Shown here piece after piece: positions 9,801 through 18,858 of a DNA stretch of 64,000 nt. The notes below the pieces were generated by a model, which was given only the letters and a program-made list of their open reading frames with translations, was not told the DNA's origin and made no database searches. Position numbers and translations under genes: made by a program. Source of the stretch: Deltaproteobacteria bacterium (GTDB taxonomy: Bacteria > Myxococcota_A > UBA796 > SXON01); NCBI GenBank assembly GCA_947445035.1, contig CANFCK010000001.1:238044-302043 (forward strand), given 5' to 3'. The first letter of the stretch is position 1, and each line of letters starts with the position of its first letter.

Positions 9801-10340
9801 TGCGACGACGAAAACCCCGCCACCCACCCGGGCGCCCTGGAGCGCTGGGACGGCGAGGACAACGACTGCGACGGCTACGACGAGCACGACGATCGGGACA
9901 ACGATGGGCTCTCGGACCTTCAGGAGTGGATGCTCGGCAGCGACCCCGAAGACCCTGACACCGACGGCGACACCCTCAAAGACGGCGAAGAGTTCGTCGC
10001 CGGCCCCGACCTCGACGGCGACTACGTCCTCGACCTGCTCGACACCGACGATGACAACGACGGGATCGCCTCCCGCACCGAGCTGACCTTCGACGTCGAT
10101 GGCGACGGCATTTCAGACGTGGACGTCGACGGCGACGGCATCAACAACGCTCGCGACCACGATGCCGACGAAGACGGGCTCCTCGACCTGGATGAGGGCA
10201 CTATCGACCTCGACTTCGACGGCGTCGGCGATTGGCTCGACTACCAGGGCGCGTTGGTCGGCGGCGGCTGCGGCACCGTCTGGGCGGGCGCGATGACCCC
10301 GGGGCTGCTGCTCCTGGCGATGCGGCGGCGGCGGCGCTGA
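6864..10340 (+). CDS. Secreted beta-helix / MopE-repeat surface protein with C-terminal sorting tail
   Basis: The 1158-residue product starts at ATG 6864, where a short signal peptide (MFLLMLAQATAA) begins, as in other exported proteins here; longer frames upstream lack such a signal. Residues about 25-690 form a right-handed beta-helix with many GGA/GGG rungs (for example GGALYVDGG, YGGAIYAEDG, GGGVFMAG), like polymorphic outer-membrane or parallel beta-helix proteins. Residues about 705-1010 hold seven MopE-type metal-binding repeats of the pattern DCDDxDxxxHPGAxExxYDGxDxDCDG. An Asp-rich calcium-type segment (GDGISDVDVDGDG) follows. The tail is GGGCG, a hydrophobic stretch and five Arg, a MYXO-CTERM-like sorting signal. 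It is probably a calcium-loaded cell-surface protein; its function is unknown. Confidence 0.8.
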   Translation: MFLLMLAQATAATLLVGVDADTIQETIDLAADGDVIEIPAGTWTEAIDFGDRSITIRGVGVGAGGTVLAPGSSDDVVTMTSGRACQLEDLEIQPYGATGVHLENGELNLLGVTIVSAGNSTARGGALYVDGGELSLDTVVITGSTAAYGAHLYATSGAVVTASDLTLTGGSATYGGAIYAEDGSTLTLLSVTATGPTASAHGGFAYLNHADFTATDLVLADPSGRNSYGVGFYLTDHSTLGLMSSSVSGAKASGRSGGYGGGAGWLGDGSTATIDDSTFSDNVAWDGGVFALSGAATAAFTSVRFEDNLADTQGGALSLTDGASATCDACIFTGNQAADGGGLALGSGTTFSENGGAWTNNDATSTGGGVFMAGTAALDVSGSSYSANGADSDGGAIFGAGEVVLDDCSFSSNLSRGGDGGAIAGDAELNVTGSVFDSNSARLGNGGALGVDGETSISSCRFEGNDADESGGGVWATGASITLWEAHFFRNTAGSYGGGVATSGTPVVSIVRSYLHGNEAKNGGAIALYDADASAVLTNLRVTDNVAAQDGGGLYLHGSAELEVINNSFAGNDGARNGGHLYAAAALSLVNNIFSSAVDGGATYGTAATTDRYNNLVWDNSGGDWNGWSDVTGTSGNVEGDPLFESFSADGDEADDSLFLADGSPAIDAGSAGIFDPDGTRSDIGAFGGPDADVADDDGDGFFDNVDCDDSDPAINPAETDVPYDGIDQDCLGGDIVDADLDGYDAGLTGGGDCDDADAAIHPGAPERWYDGLDTDCSNSSDYDKDGDHHDAAFQAGGDDCDDEDLTIHGGALEIWYDGIDQDCDGRNDYDRDKDGFIAWDHGGSDCDDYNAARHPGNEEIPYDGIDADCDGADVVDVDGDGWVAEEAGGTDCNDAQATVFPGAVEDPIDGFDNDCDGFSEWDRDGDGYDDEVYGGGDCQDFDAEIHPDAREVWYDGYDQDCDGRDDDQDADGYAIADDCDDENPATHPGALERWDGEDNDCDGYDEHDDRDNDGLSDLQEWMLGSDPEDPDTDGDTLKDGEEFVAGPDLDGDYVLDLLDTDDDNDGIASRTELTFDVDGDGISDVDVDGDGINNARDHDADEDGLLDLDEGTIDLDFDGVGDWLDYQGALVGGGCGTVWAGAMTPGLLLLAMRRRRR

Positions 10341-10505
10341 GCGGCAGAAAGGCAGGCCCGATCCTTCGCCGAGGCGGAGCGCTGGGAGCGGGAACAGCTG
10401 TGGGCGATGACCCCGGACGAACGTTTCGCGGTGCTTCGCGCTCTCCAAGCTCAAGTGTATGGGCCCAACCCGCCAGACGTGCGCGCCGGCCAACGCAGCC
10501 GATGA
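10341..10505 (+). pseudogene. Truncated partner gene of a nucleotidyltransferase module
   Basis: Immediately after the stop of the beta-helix gene and in the same frame, the sequence encodes AEAERWEREQLWAMTPDERF and VLRALQAQVYG before TGA at 10503-10505. This helical, charged pattern resembles small proteins encoded just before nucleotidyltransferase-like genes. There is no start codon before ATG 10407, so the N-terminus is missing. Its TGA overlaps the ATG of the following fragment (ATGA), preserving the coupling of the ancestral pair. Confidence 0.4.
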
Positions 10506-10753
10506 GGCCGGAGTCGTTCACGGCCGACATCGACTTTGCCTTTGAGCCGGACCCAGACAACGCGCATCGCCTGTACCAAGTGTTGGCGGAGTTCTGGGGC
10601 GGCGAAGTGCCCGCGGTCTCGTCGGACGTCGAACTTCAAGAAGTCGGCATGGTTTTCCAGTTCGGGCCGGCCGACCGAAAGACGTGGATGACCTCGCCAA
10701 TCTCCCGGCCGCCCGCGATCGCTGACCTCGTCCTCAACATTTCCCTGGCGTGA
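10502..10753 (+). pseudogene. Nucleotidyltransferase-like (DUF6036/AbiEii-type) fragment
   Basis: The 83-residue frame reads FTADIDFAFEPDPDNAHRLY, LAEFWGGEVP and VGMVFQFGPADRKTWMTSPI. In the nucleotidyltransferase-like family the same order appears as T.DID/LDI, a PDPEN helix, then GLVFQ(I/F)G.PP..IDILTSI. The N-terminal Gly-Gly helix that precedes the TxDID motif in full-length proteins is absent, and the end after the TSI position is unlike the family. It is therefore a remnant, cut at both ends, of a two-gene (possibly toxin-antitoxin-like) module. The assignment rests on motif order only. Confidence 0.4.
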
Positions 10754-10766
10754 CCGATAGCGGGTC

Positions 10767-12230
<1,464 letters not shown>

Positions 12231-12234
12231 CCGA

Positions 12235-12987
12235 TCAGTTCGCATCCCAGAACGCGAACATGCCCGCCCGCCCGTCCCATCTGGGTCCCGGCGTGTGTCC
12301 GGTTGCGGGCCACACGGTGAGTTGGGACTCAAAACCGTTGCTCTGTAGGGTTTCGTGCGCGGCTTCCATCGCCGCAAGCCAGGTGGCGTCCTCGTCGCCG
12401 GCGGCGTTGTGGAAGGCGACGGTACCGAAGTCGGCCTTCTGGAACGCCTCGAAGTAGGCGGGCATGCCAGTGATGGTGACGACGCGATCGGCCAACTGGG
12501 GGCCAACGACGTTATAGGCGAGGTACCCGCCGTTGCTGTGGCCGGCGAGGTGGATCCTTGCGGGGTCACCCCCAAAACACAGTAAAACTTCGTCGAGCAG
12601 CGCCGCGGAAGGGGGGACCACCGTTTGCGGGTATCCATCCTCTGTCACGTAGGGAACCACGATGCGATAGCCACGCGGGGCGTCGTCGAAGAAGGCGTTC
12701 CACGTGGCGCCGGCCGAGCCGCGATCGCCGGGGCCACCCGGCAGAAAGAGCACGATCGGCGCCGCCACCACGTCGGGATGGAGGATGTAGTAGGGGCTGG
12801 CCGGGGTGTCGGTGACCTCCTGGCGGCCCGCCGTCGGCGCGGGGCACCAGTCGGGTGGATCGAAAACGCCGCCGGTGTCGCCCGAGGTGTCGGCGGTGTC
12901 GCCCTCATCGTCGCCCGAGTCGGAGTCCCCTTCGGCGTTGGTGTCGCCGCCGTCGCTGCATGAGAAAAGGACAAGCAGCAGCCTCAT
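12235..12987 (-). CDS. Lipoprotein alpha/beta hydrolase (esterase-like)
   Basis: A lipobox (VLFSC, Cys10) is followed by an Asp/Ser/Thr/Gly-rich spacer to about residue 40, then an alpha/beta hydrolase fold. PIVLFLPGGPG forms the oxyanion region and LAGHSNGGYLA carries the nucleophile Ser151 (G-H-S-N-G). An Asp in NAAGDEDATW and a His in WPATGHTPGP are placed to complete the triad. The arrangement resembles polyhydroxybutyrate-depolymerase/feruloyl-esterase-like enzymes. The ATG overlaps the stop of the upstream serine hydrolase gene by 4 nt (ATGA), so the two lipoproteins are co-translated. The substrate is unknown. Confidence 0.75.
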   Translation of the reverse strand: MRLLLVLFSCSDGGDTNAEGDSDSGDDEGDTADTSGDTGGVFDPPDWCPAPTAGRQEVTDTPASPYYILHPDVVAAPIVLFLPGGPGDRGSAGATWNAFFDDAPRGYRIVVPYVTEDGYPQTVVPPSAALLDEVLLCFGGDPARIHLAGHSNGGYLAYNVVGPQLADRVVTITGMPAYFEAFQKADFGTVAFHNAAGDEDATWLAAMEAAHETLQSNGFESQLTVWPATGHTPGPRWDGRAGMFAFWDAN

Positions 12988-14654
12988 CGCGCCGCCCGGG
13001 TGGGCAAGCCCCTCGCCACGTCGCGCAGGTCGGGGAAACGAGGAGGCAGGTGCCCCCCTGGCGCCACCCTGAGCGCTGGCGCCACCGCATTGTCCGTGCT
13101 CCGCTCAAACGCGAACGACCGATTGACCAACCACGCGCCGCCCTCCCCATCCTCGTAGTAGCTGAAGTCGCGATCGGTGCCGTCGATGCTCAGCAGGTAC
13201 AGGTCTTTGTAATAGGGGTCGAGGGTGGCTCCGACGGCTACCCCCGCGGCCTCCAGGTCCGGGGCTTCGGCCAGCAGCACGTCACCGTCCCAGGTGAGCG
13301 TCAGCCGGCCGAGCAGGTTGGGATCGACCCAGGTGCCGGCCAGCGCCTCGGCATCCTCGGGCGCGGCGTCCTCGATGAACGTCGAGCCGGTCGCGTCCGG
13401 CTCGGGCAGGTCGGCGAAGCCCTCCATGGCTCGCACCGCAGTCTCGATGAAGTCGCCCCCGTAGCCATTGGACAACACCGCGACCGCCATGCGTTGCTCG
13501 GGCAGGATGTAGAAGCCAGACGTCATCGTCATCGTGTTCCCGCCGTGGGCCCACAGCGGGACATGATCGTAGTAGCCTTCGTAGCCCGACCACCCGAAGT
13601 TGTTGATCATCAGCCCGTAGCCGTAGCCGTAGTCGGCAGCGTCCGTCGCCGGGTACATCGGCACCAGCGACGTCGTGAGCTGCTCGCGCAAGGCATCCGA
13701 CAACACGGCAGGATCGCCATCGACAAGGAAGCCTGCCAAGCGCGCCATGTCGGACGCCGTCGACCACACCAGACCCGCGGGCCGGATGAACCCGTCGTCG
13801 ACCGTATCCGCCAGCTCCACGGTTCCAAAAGTGTAGGCCGACGATGCGGCCAGCGGATCGAAGCTGTCGTGCCCGTCGGGGAACGCGTATCCGACCCCCG
13901 TGGCATAGTCGCCATCGGCCTCGACGCTGGTCTTTCGGGCGAATGTCCGCGTCATTCCCAACGGCGCAAAAACGTCGTCCTCGACGATGTCGGGCCACAT
14001 GCGCCCGTCCACGGCCTGTGTCAACAACCCCGCAAGGGAGAAGTTGGGATTGGAATAATTGCAGAAAAGTCCCGAGGGTCCGAGCCGGAACTCGTTCTCC
14101 GCAAAGCGCCCCACGGTGCGATCGTAGAGGGAAGTATCGTCCGGCGCGTCGGTCCACGGCGTGTAGTCAAAGATGGCGGACTGGTGTGACAACAACTCAT
14201 CCAGCGTCAGCTCGGCGGCCAGCGGCGCGTCCTTGAGGAACACCAACTCGGGCACCACGTCGGCGACGGTGTCGTCTAGCGACAGCGTCCCCGTCTCAAC
14301 CTGACGCAGCGCGGCGATCGCGGTGATCTTCTTGGTGTCGGAGCCGATCTGGAACAGGGTGGTTGTCCCAACCGGCTCCTCGGTGTCCGGATGCCGCGTG
14401 CCGAAGCCTTCCGCGTAGACGACCTCGCCGTCTTTCCACACCGCCACCGACACGCCCGTCGCGTACCCGTTGCGCAGGTCACGTTTGGCGGCCTTTTGCA
14501 CCGCGGCGATCGCGGTGGAGTAGTCGACCGCCGCGGTGTCGGCCGTGTCGCCAGCCGTGTCCGCGGTGTCGGGCTTTCCAGAGTCGGTCGCGCCCTCGCC
14601 CGTTTCTCCGGGGCCAGAGGTGCAGGCAACGGCGAAGAAAAAGAGCGGGCGCAT
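12984..14654 (-). CDS. Lipoprotein serine hydrolase, class C beta-lactamase/DD-peptidase fold
   Basis: This 556-residue lipoprotein has lipobox FFAVAC (Cys11) and a TADTAGDTADTA spacer. It shows the penicillin-binding-protein/class C beta-lactamase motifs: SDTK (Ser105-x-x-Lys108) for the acylated Ser, YSN (Tyr200-Ser-Asn202), and an HGG segment (WAHGGNTM) in the KTG position. Members act as D-alanyl-D-alanine carboxypeptidases, esterases or beta-lactamases; the spacer and anchoring suggest a periplasmic or surface enzyme. The C-terminal about 100 residues form an extra beta-rich domain. A good SD (GGAGG, 6 nt before ATG) and a TAGACT hexamer lie upstream. It is the first gene of a two-gene unit with the esterase. 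Confidence 0.8.
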   Translation of the reverse strand: MRPLFFFAVACTSGPGETGEGATDSGKPDTADTAGDTADTAAVDYSTAIAAVQKAAKRDLRNGYATGVSVAVWKDGEVVYAEGFGTRHPDTEEPVGTTTLFQIGSDTKKITAIAALRQVETGTLSLDDTVADVVPELVFLKDAPLAAELTLDELLSHQSAIFDYTPWTDAPDDTSLYDRTVGRFAENEFRLGPSGLFCNYSNPNFSLAGLLTQAVDGRMWPDIVEDDVFAPLGMTRTFARKTSVEADGDYATGVGYAFPDGHDSFDPLAASSAYTFGTVELADTVDDGFIRPAGLVWSTASDMARLAGFLVDGDPAVLSDALREQLTTSLVPMYPATDAADYGYGYGLMINNFGWSGYEGYYDHVPLWAHGGNTMTMTSGFYILPEQRMAVAVLSNGYGGDFIETAVRAMEGFADLPEPDATGSTFIEDAAPEDAEALAGTWVDPNLLGRLTLTWDGDVLLAEAPDLEAAGVAVGATLDPYYKDLYLLSIDGTDRDFSYYEDGEGGAWLVNRSFAFERSTDNAVAPALRVAPGGHLPPRFPDLRDVARGLPTRAAR

Positions 14655-14756
14655 GGCGGCCTCCGCACAGTCTATACCACCGTGCGTGGCGGCCCGCGCC
14701 GCCCACCCAGCCGCCGAGCGCCGGGACTTCGCCGTCCGCCGCCGCCGGGTTTGGTG

Positions 14757-14762
14757 TAGGGT
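14757..14762 (+). promoter_or_regulatory. Putative -10 element (TAGGGT), leaderless-type spacing
   Basis: TAGGGT ends exactly 8 nt before ATG 14771, with TG directly upstream (GTGTAGGGT). No SD lies in the 8 nt between, so transcription would start at or next to the start codon. Confidence 0.35.
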
Positions 14763-14770
14763 TCGCGCGC

Positions 14771-16438
14771 ATGATTCGCCGTGTGTTTTTCTTGATGAGC
14801 TTGACGGGCTGCGTCGCCGCAGCCCGAGACGCCCCGCCCCGGCTGTCCGCGCTGGCGATTCCTGGCCCAGCCAGCTTTCAGGCGGTCGCCCGCGACGTCA
14901 CCGACGTGGCCTTCGCGGTCGACCCCAGCCTCGCGTCAAACGCCGGCCTCTTCGACGACGCGCGTCGCGTCCCGTCGTTCGCCCCCACTCACGTCGCGGC
15001 CATGGTGAAGCGCCTGCGCGCCGATCGGCGCAAACTGCGGGCTCTCCCCTGGCGACAGTGGACACCCGACGTCCAGGTTGACGTGCGCTGGGTGTATGCC
15101 GTCGCCGAGACCCTGGAGCAGGTGCTCCTGGTCGAGCGCCTTCATGAGCGGCGCCCCGGGCAGTGGCTGGAGCCGTTGGCCAACAACCTGATCGCGCTCC
15201 AGAGCTACGGCGGCGGCCGCGGGGAGGCCGAGGTCCTGGCGCTGGTTCCGGCGATGGTGGCTGAGATGCGCGAGGTCGTCACGGCTCCAACGCGCCGCGA
15301 CCTCGAGATCGGCATGGGCCTCGCGATTGCCGTCGAGGGGCTGGCGCGGCCCAAGGACCCCGCCGCCGCCGATGCGCTCGCGGCCTGGACCGCTCACGCC
15401 AGCTCGCTCACACCGGTGACCGAGTTCGCCGTCATCGGCGCGGACGCCTACGCTTGGCGCTACCAACACACGCTGCTTTTCCCGTGGACCCCGGCGCAGC
15501 TCGAGGCCAAGGCACGTGTAGAGCTGGCTCGGGTCGAGGCCGCGATGGGCCAGCTCATCCCCGAGCCGATGGCAGCGGCCTCGGCGGCGGATGAGGCGCT
15601 CGCGCGCGACCTCGACCAGGCGACCCTGCTGCGCAGGTACGACGGTATTTCCGAGGCGAACCGGGCGGCGGTCATCGCCGGCGGCTGGGTCACCGTGCCC
15701 GACACGTTGGGCCCGTTGCGGACGCGCCCCACGCCCTCGGGGCTCATCCCGCTGACGGGGGACGGGGGCAGCATGAACCCCCCCCCGACCTACGCCAAGG
15801 AGAACATCGGCTACTGGAACGTGGAGAACTTCTCGCCGACGTGGTCGCCCGCGCGGCGACTGGACTCCGTGCTGGCGATACGCGACTTCCTACACAACGG
15901 GATGGGCACCTACTCCGCCCACGAGGGGTGGCCCGGTCACCACCTGCAACTCTCGCTCGCCCGGCTCAATCCCGACCCCATCCGCTCAATCCTACCCGAC
16001 TGCCCGCAGAACGAGGGCTGGGCGCTTTATGCCGAAGAGGTCTTTGGGGCGCACGGCGGGCTGGCAGAATCGAACAATGCCAAGAGAATCGTCCTGCAGA
16101 GCTACCGCACCCGAATCGCCCGTGTCATCTACGATGTCAACATCGAATCTGGCGATTGGGACCTGCAAAAGGCCGCCGACTTCAAGTACGGAGCGCCCGG
16201 CGCGGAGGTGGACGAGGACGTACTCCGCTCGATCAATTGGCCAACTCAACTCGTGTGTTACTTTGCCGGCAAGCAGATGATCCTCGATCTGCGCGACGCG
16301 GTGCGGTCGCGGGAGGGTCCCGAGTGGGACGAACGCCGCTTTCATGACAACTTTCTCGCCGCGGGCTCGGTTCCGGTGGAACTCACCCGTGCTTTGATGC
16401 TGGGTGAACCGATTCCCGACTTCCCCGTGGAGCCCTGA
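14771..16438 (+). CDS. DUF885 family metallopeptidase-like lipoprotein
   Basis: This 555-residue protein starts at ATG 14771, which opens a lipoprotein signal (MIRRVFFLMSLTGC, Cys14); longer in-frame starts lack it. The C-terminal half carries the DUF885 signature HEGWPGHHLQ (residues 384-393), an HExxxxH-like zinc motif, followed by NEGWALYAEEV and a SYRTRIARVIYDVN helix. DUF885 proteins are predicted zinc peptidases of periplasm or surface with few characterised members. The stop TGA is followed one base later by the ATG of the next gene, so the two may be cotranscribed. Confidence 0.8.
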   Translation: MIRRVFFLMSLTGCVAAARDAPPRLSALAIPGPASFQAVARDVTDVAFAVDPSLASNAGLFDDARRVPSFAPTHVAAMVKRLRADRRKLRALPWRQWTPDVQVDVRWVYAVAETLEQVLLVERLHERRPGQWLEPLANNLIALQSYGGGRGEAEVLALVPAMVAEMREVVTAPTRRDLEIGMGLAIAVEGLARPKDPAAADALAAWTAHASSLTPVTEFAVIGADAYAWRYQHTLLFPWTPAQLEAKARVELARVEAAMGQLIPEPMAAASAADEALARDLDQATLLRRYDGISEANRAAVIAGGWVTVPDTLGPLRTRPTPSGLIPLTGDGGSMNPPPTYAKENIGYWNVENFSPTWSPARRLDSVLAIRDFLHNGMGTYSAHEGWPGHHLQLSLARLNPDPIRSILPDCPQNEGWALYAEEVFGAHGGLAESNNAKRIVLQSYRTRIARVIYDVNIESGDWDLQKAADFKYGAPGAEVDEDVLRSINWPTQLVCYFAGKQMILDLRDAVRSREGPEWDERRFHDNFLAAGSVPVELTRALMLGEPIPDFPVEP

Positions 16439-16439
16439 G

Positions 16440-17981
16440 ATGCCCGGCCCGCTCGCCGACAACCCGCGCCTGCACCCGCAGGTCGCGACCGTGCTGCGGC
16501 AGCAGGCGGCGGAGGCGGTGCAGCTGTCGCGAGAACTGCATCGGGACGAAGATTTGGCGCGCGCGGTCAGCTCGATGGTGGAGCGCGTCCGCGACACGGC
16601 GCGCGTCATGGGCCTGGGCCAGGTCGAGCGTGCGGCATTGCGGGCGCTCCGTGGCATGCGCTCGCCGACGCGGCTGGAGCTCCTCGAAGAACTTCTGGAG
16701 ACCTGCTCGGGCGGCATCCGGGTCGCGGCGATGTTGCGCCCGATCGTGGTGGTGTCCGGTGGCGAAGACACGTCTGCGCTGCACCGCAGCGCGCAGCTGA
16801 CGTCGGCGGCGGTGCGCATTGTCCCCGACATGGCCACCGCCCGCGCCGTGGCCGAGCGGGAAGACGCCGCCGCCGTGGTGGCGCCGGCGGGGCTCCTCTC
16901 GGGTGGGGCCGACGAAGCCTGGCTGCGAGACCGTCTGCTGCTGGCTTACGGGTCAGAGCAGGACCTCCCCTCCCGCGTCGCTGCCGCGCGGTTGGGCGCG
17001 GCGCTCTACCTTCCCGAGCCCTTGGAGCTGAAACAGGTGGTACGGATGGTGCGCGGCCGCCTCGCCGCGTGGCGCCACAGCGCGTGGCGCGTGCTTCTGG
17101 CCCACAACTCGCGCGCCCTTGTCGATGATCTCGCTGCGGCCCTGGCCTGCGAGGAGCTGCACACCATCGGCGCAGTCGGCGGGTATCGCCTGCTCCAGGA
17201 GATCGACGCGACCGGACCGGACCTCGTCGTCATCGCCGCGCCGCTCGACGGCCTCCCGATGGGCGAACTGACCGCGATGCTGGTTGCGCACCACCGCTTC
17301 GGGAACGTGCCCCACCTTTTCTTGTGGGAAGATGGCCTGGTGCCGAGCGCGCTGACCGGTCACGATGCTGTGCAAGGTCAACCGGACATTCCCGTGCTCC
17401 GAGCGCGGATCCTCGGGGTCCTTGATGACCGGCGCCGGGAGAGCGCCCTCCGCGAGCGCGACGAGCTGACCGGGGTGTTGTCCCCGGCGGCGGTGCTCAA
17501 CGCGGCCGATCGGGAGATCGGGGCGGCCCGGCGGCGGTCCGAAAGTGTCGTCGCCATCCGCTTCGAGGTCGACGATGCCCCAGCGCTGGAAGCGCGCGGC
17601 GGACCGATGGCGTTGGCCGAGGCCCTTCGCCTCCTTGCGCAGGTCACGCAGGCCGCCGTCCGCGAGACCGACATCGTCGGCGTGATCTCGTCCGCGGGCC
17701 TGCTCGTGGTGATGTCGCATTGCACCGCCGCCATGGCCAGGGAACGGGTCGTCGCGGTACGACGGCGCTTTGCCCAACGGGTCGCCGGCGACGACCGCCT
17801 CGTCGGGACCACCGTCACGGTGGGGATCGCGGACGGTTTGGACGATCCACTCTACCGCGCCGAGCGGCAACTCCTCCGCGCGTTGGGTGTACTCGGCGAG
17901 CCCGGGGATCTCGCCCCCGCAATCGAGCTGGGCCTGCGGTTGGGCGAGGCCACCGTCCCGGTCGGACCGCGGCTGGACTAG
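16440..17981 (+). CDS. Degenerate REC-REC-GGDEF regulatory protein
   Basis: This 513-residue cytoplasmic protein has an N-terminal helical region (about 1-95), possibly HPt-like. Two receiver-like alpha/beta domains follow (about 100-205 and 215-330). The second contains VLLAHNSRALVDDLAAALA and then VVIAAPLDG, where the usual phosphoacceptor Asp is Ala. The C-terminal domain starts with RDELTGVLSPAAV, the GGDEF-family lead-in, but the catalytic GG(D/E)EF loop reads SSAGL, so it should not make cyclic-di-GMP. It is probably a protein-binding or sensory remnant that has lost phosphotransfer and cyclase chemistry. Start ATG 16440 is chosen because an upstream in-frame ATG lies inside the DUF885 gene. 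Confidence 0.65.
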   Translation: MPGPLADNPRLHPQVATVLRQQAAEAVQLSRELHRDEDLARAVSSMVERVRDTARVMGLGQVERAALRALRGMRSPTRLELLEELLETCSGGIRVAAMLRPIVVVSGGEDTSALHRSAQLTSAAVRIVPDMATARAVAEREDAAAVVAPAGLLSGGADEAWLRDRLLLAYGSEQDLPSRVAAARLGAALYLPEPLELKQVVRMVRGRLAAWRHSAWRVLLAHNSRALVDDLAAALACEELHTIGAVGGYRLLQEIDATGPDLVVIAAPLDGLPMGELTAMLVAHHRFGNVPHLFLWEDGLVPSALTGHDAVQGQPDIPVLRARILGVLDDRRRESALRERDELTGVLSPAAVLNAADREIGAARRRSESVVAIRFEVDDAPALEARGGPMALAEALRLLAQVTQAAVRETDIVGVISSAGLLVVMSHCTAAMARERVVAVRRRFAQRVAGDDRLVGTTVTVGIADGLDDPLYRAERQLLRALGVLGEPGDLAPAIELGLRLGEATVPVGPRLD

Positions 17982-18047
17982 CCCCAGAAGGGAAGCCCCG
18001 ACCGGGGTTGCGGTTAGTATGCCCGTCTGCCCACTTCCGGAGGCTCG

Positions 18048-18857
18048 ATGCTACTCCTGCTCACGATCACCCTCGCCGACGCCAAAAAGCCGAAGGTCGT
18101 CCCGCTCCCGGTGAACGACTGGGGTCACGAAGTGGGGATGAAAGCGGATTGTTTCTATCCCGCCGACTTCGAGAAGCTGCAGGACGGCGACCGCAAGATG
18201 GCCCGGCAGCGCGCGCTGGAAGAAATGAAGAAGCAGTGGTCCGCTCAGCGGGAAGACGACGTGCAGATGGAAGAGCGGGTCATCGACGACATCGAGACGG
18301 TTTTGCTCGGCCGCCCCGTCCTCATCGAGACCATCGCCAAGTCCAACCTCGACCAGTGTCGGGCGTTCATGAAGGGCGGTGGCCTCGACGCGTGGAAGGG
18401 CTGGCTGGTCCCGCTCTCGGCCAAGCTCACCGCGGGCGAGTGCATGTCGCCGCTGGTCGACACCATGTTCGACTACCTTGAGATCACCACCTCGTGGTAC
18501 CGCAGCGTCACCGTCTGCTCGGGCGACCGCGTTCGCATCTCGGCGACCGTGTCTGACAAATACCGAATCAGCGACAAGGGCGAGTGGATCACTGTGGCCG
18601 GCACCGGCGAAAAGGCCACCGGCGCCGACCTGCCCTGCAACATCGAAGGCTGCAACGTCGGCATGCTCGTCGGCCGATTCACAGGTGACGACGGTATCGT
18701 CACCACCTTCGGCATCGGCGCGGCCAACGAGTTCCGCGCGCCCAGCAACGGCCAACTGTCCTGGACCATCAACGACACCACCTACTACGACAACAGGTAT
18801 TTCAAGAGCGCGACGATCGAAGATCGCGTCGCCATCACCGTCGAACCGGCACAGTAG
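18048..18857 (+). CDS. Secreted protein with C-terminal lectin-like beta-sandwich
   Basis: This 269-residue protein has a short signal peptide (MLLLLTITLADA) and a good SD (GGAGG) 5 nt before ATG. The middle (about 45-150) is helical with three Cys. The C-terminal about 115 residues have the rhythm of LecA/PA-IL-like carbohydrate-binding sandwiches: GDRVRISATVSDKYRISDKG, CNVGMLVGRF, FGIGAANEFRAPSNGQLSW and TINDTTYYDNRYF. The resemblance is by pattern only, so lectin activity is a hypothesis. A TAGTAT hexamer at 18015-18020 could be the -10. The following SGNH hydrolase begins 1 nt after its stop. Confidence 0.55.
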   Translation: MLLLLTITLADAKKPKVVPLPVNDWGHEVGMKADCFYPADFEKLQDGDRKMARQRALEEMKKQWSAQREDDVQMEERVIDDIETVLLGRPVLIETIAKSNLDQCRAFMKGGGLDAWKGWLVPLSAKLTAGECMSPLVDTMFDYLEITTSWYRSVTVCSGDRVRISATVSDKYRISDKGEWITVAGTGEKATGADLPCNIEGCNVGMLVGRFTGDDGIVTTFGIGAANEFRAPSNGQLSWTINDTTYYDNRYFKSATIEDRVAITVEPAQ

Positions 18858-18858
18858 G

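Noticed and set aside
8977-9900. Regularly spaced GACTGCGACG-type DNA repeats as a CRISPR-like array
   Set aside because: The periodicity follows the coding of MopE repeats (DCDD, NDCDG); spacing and sequence vary with the protein and the frame is intact.
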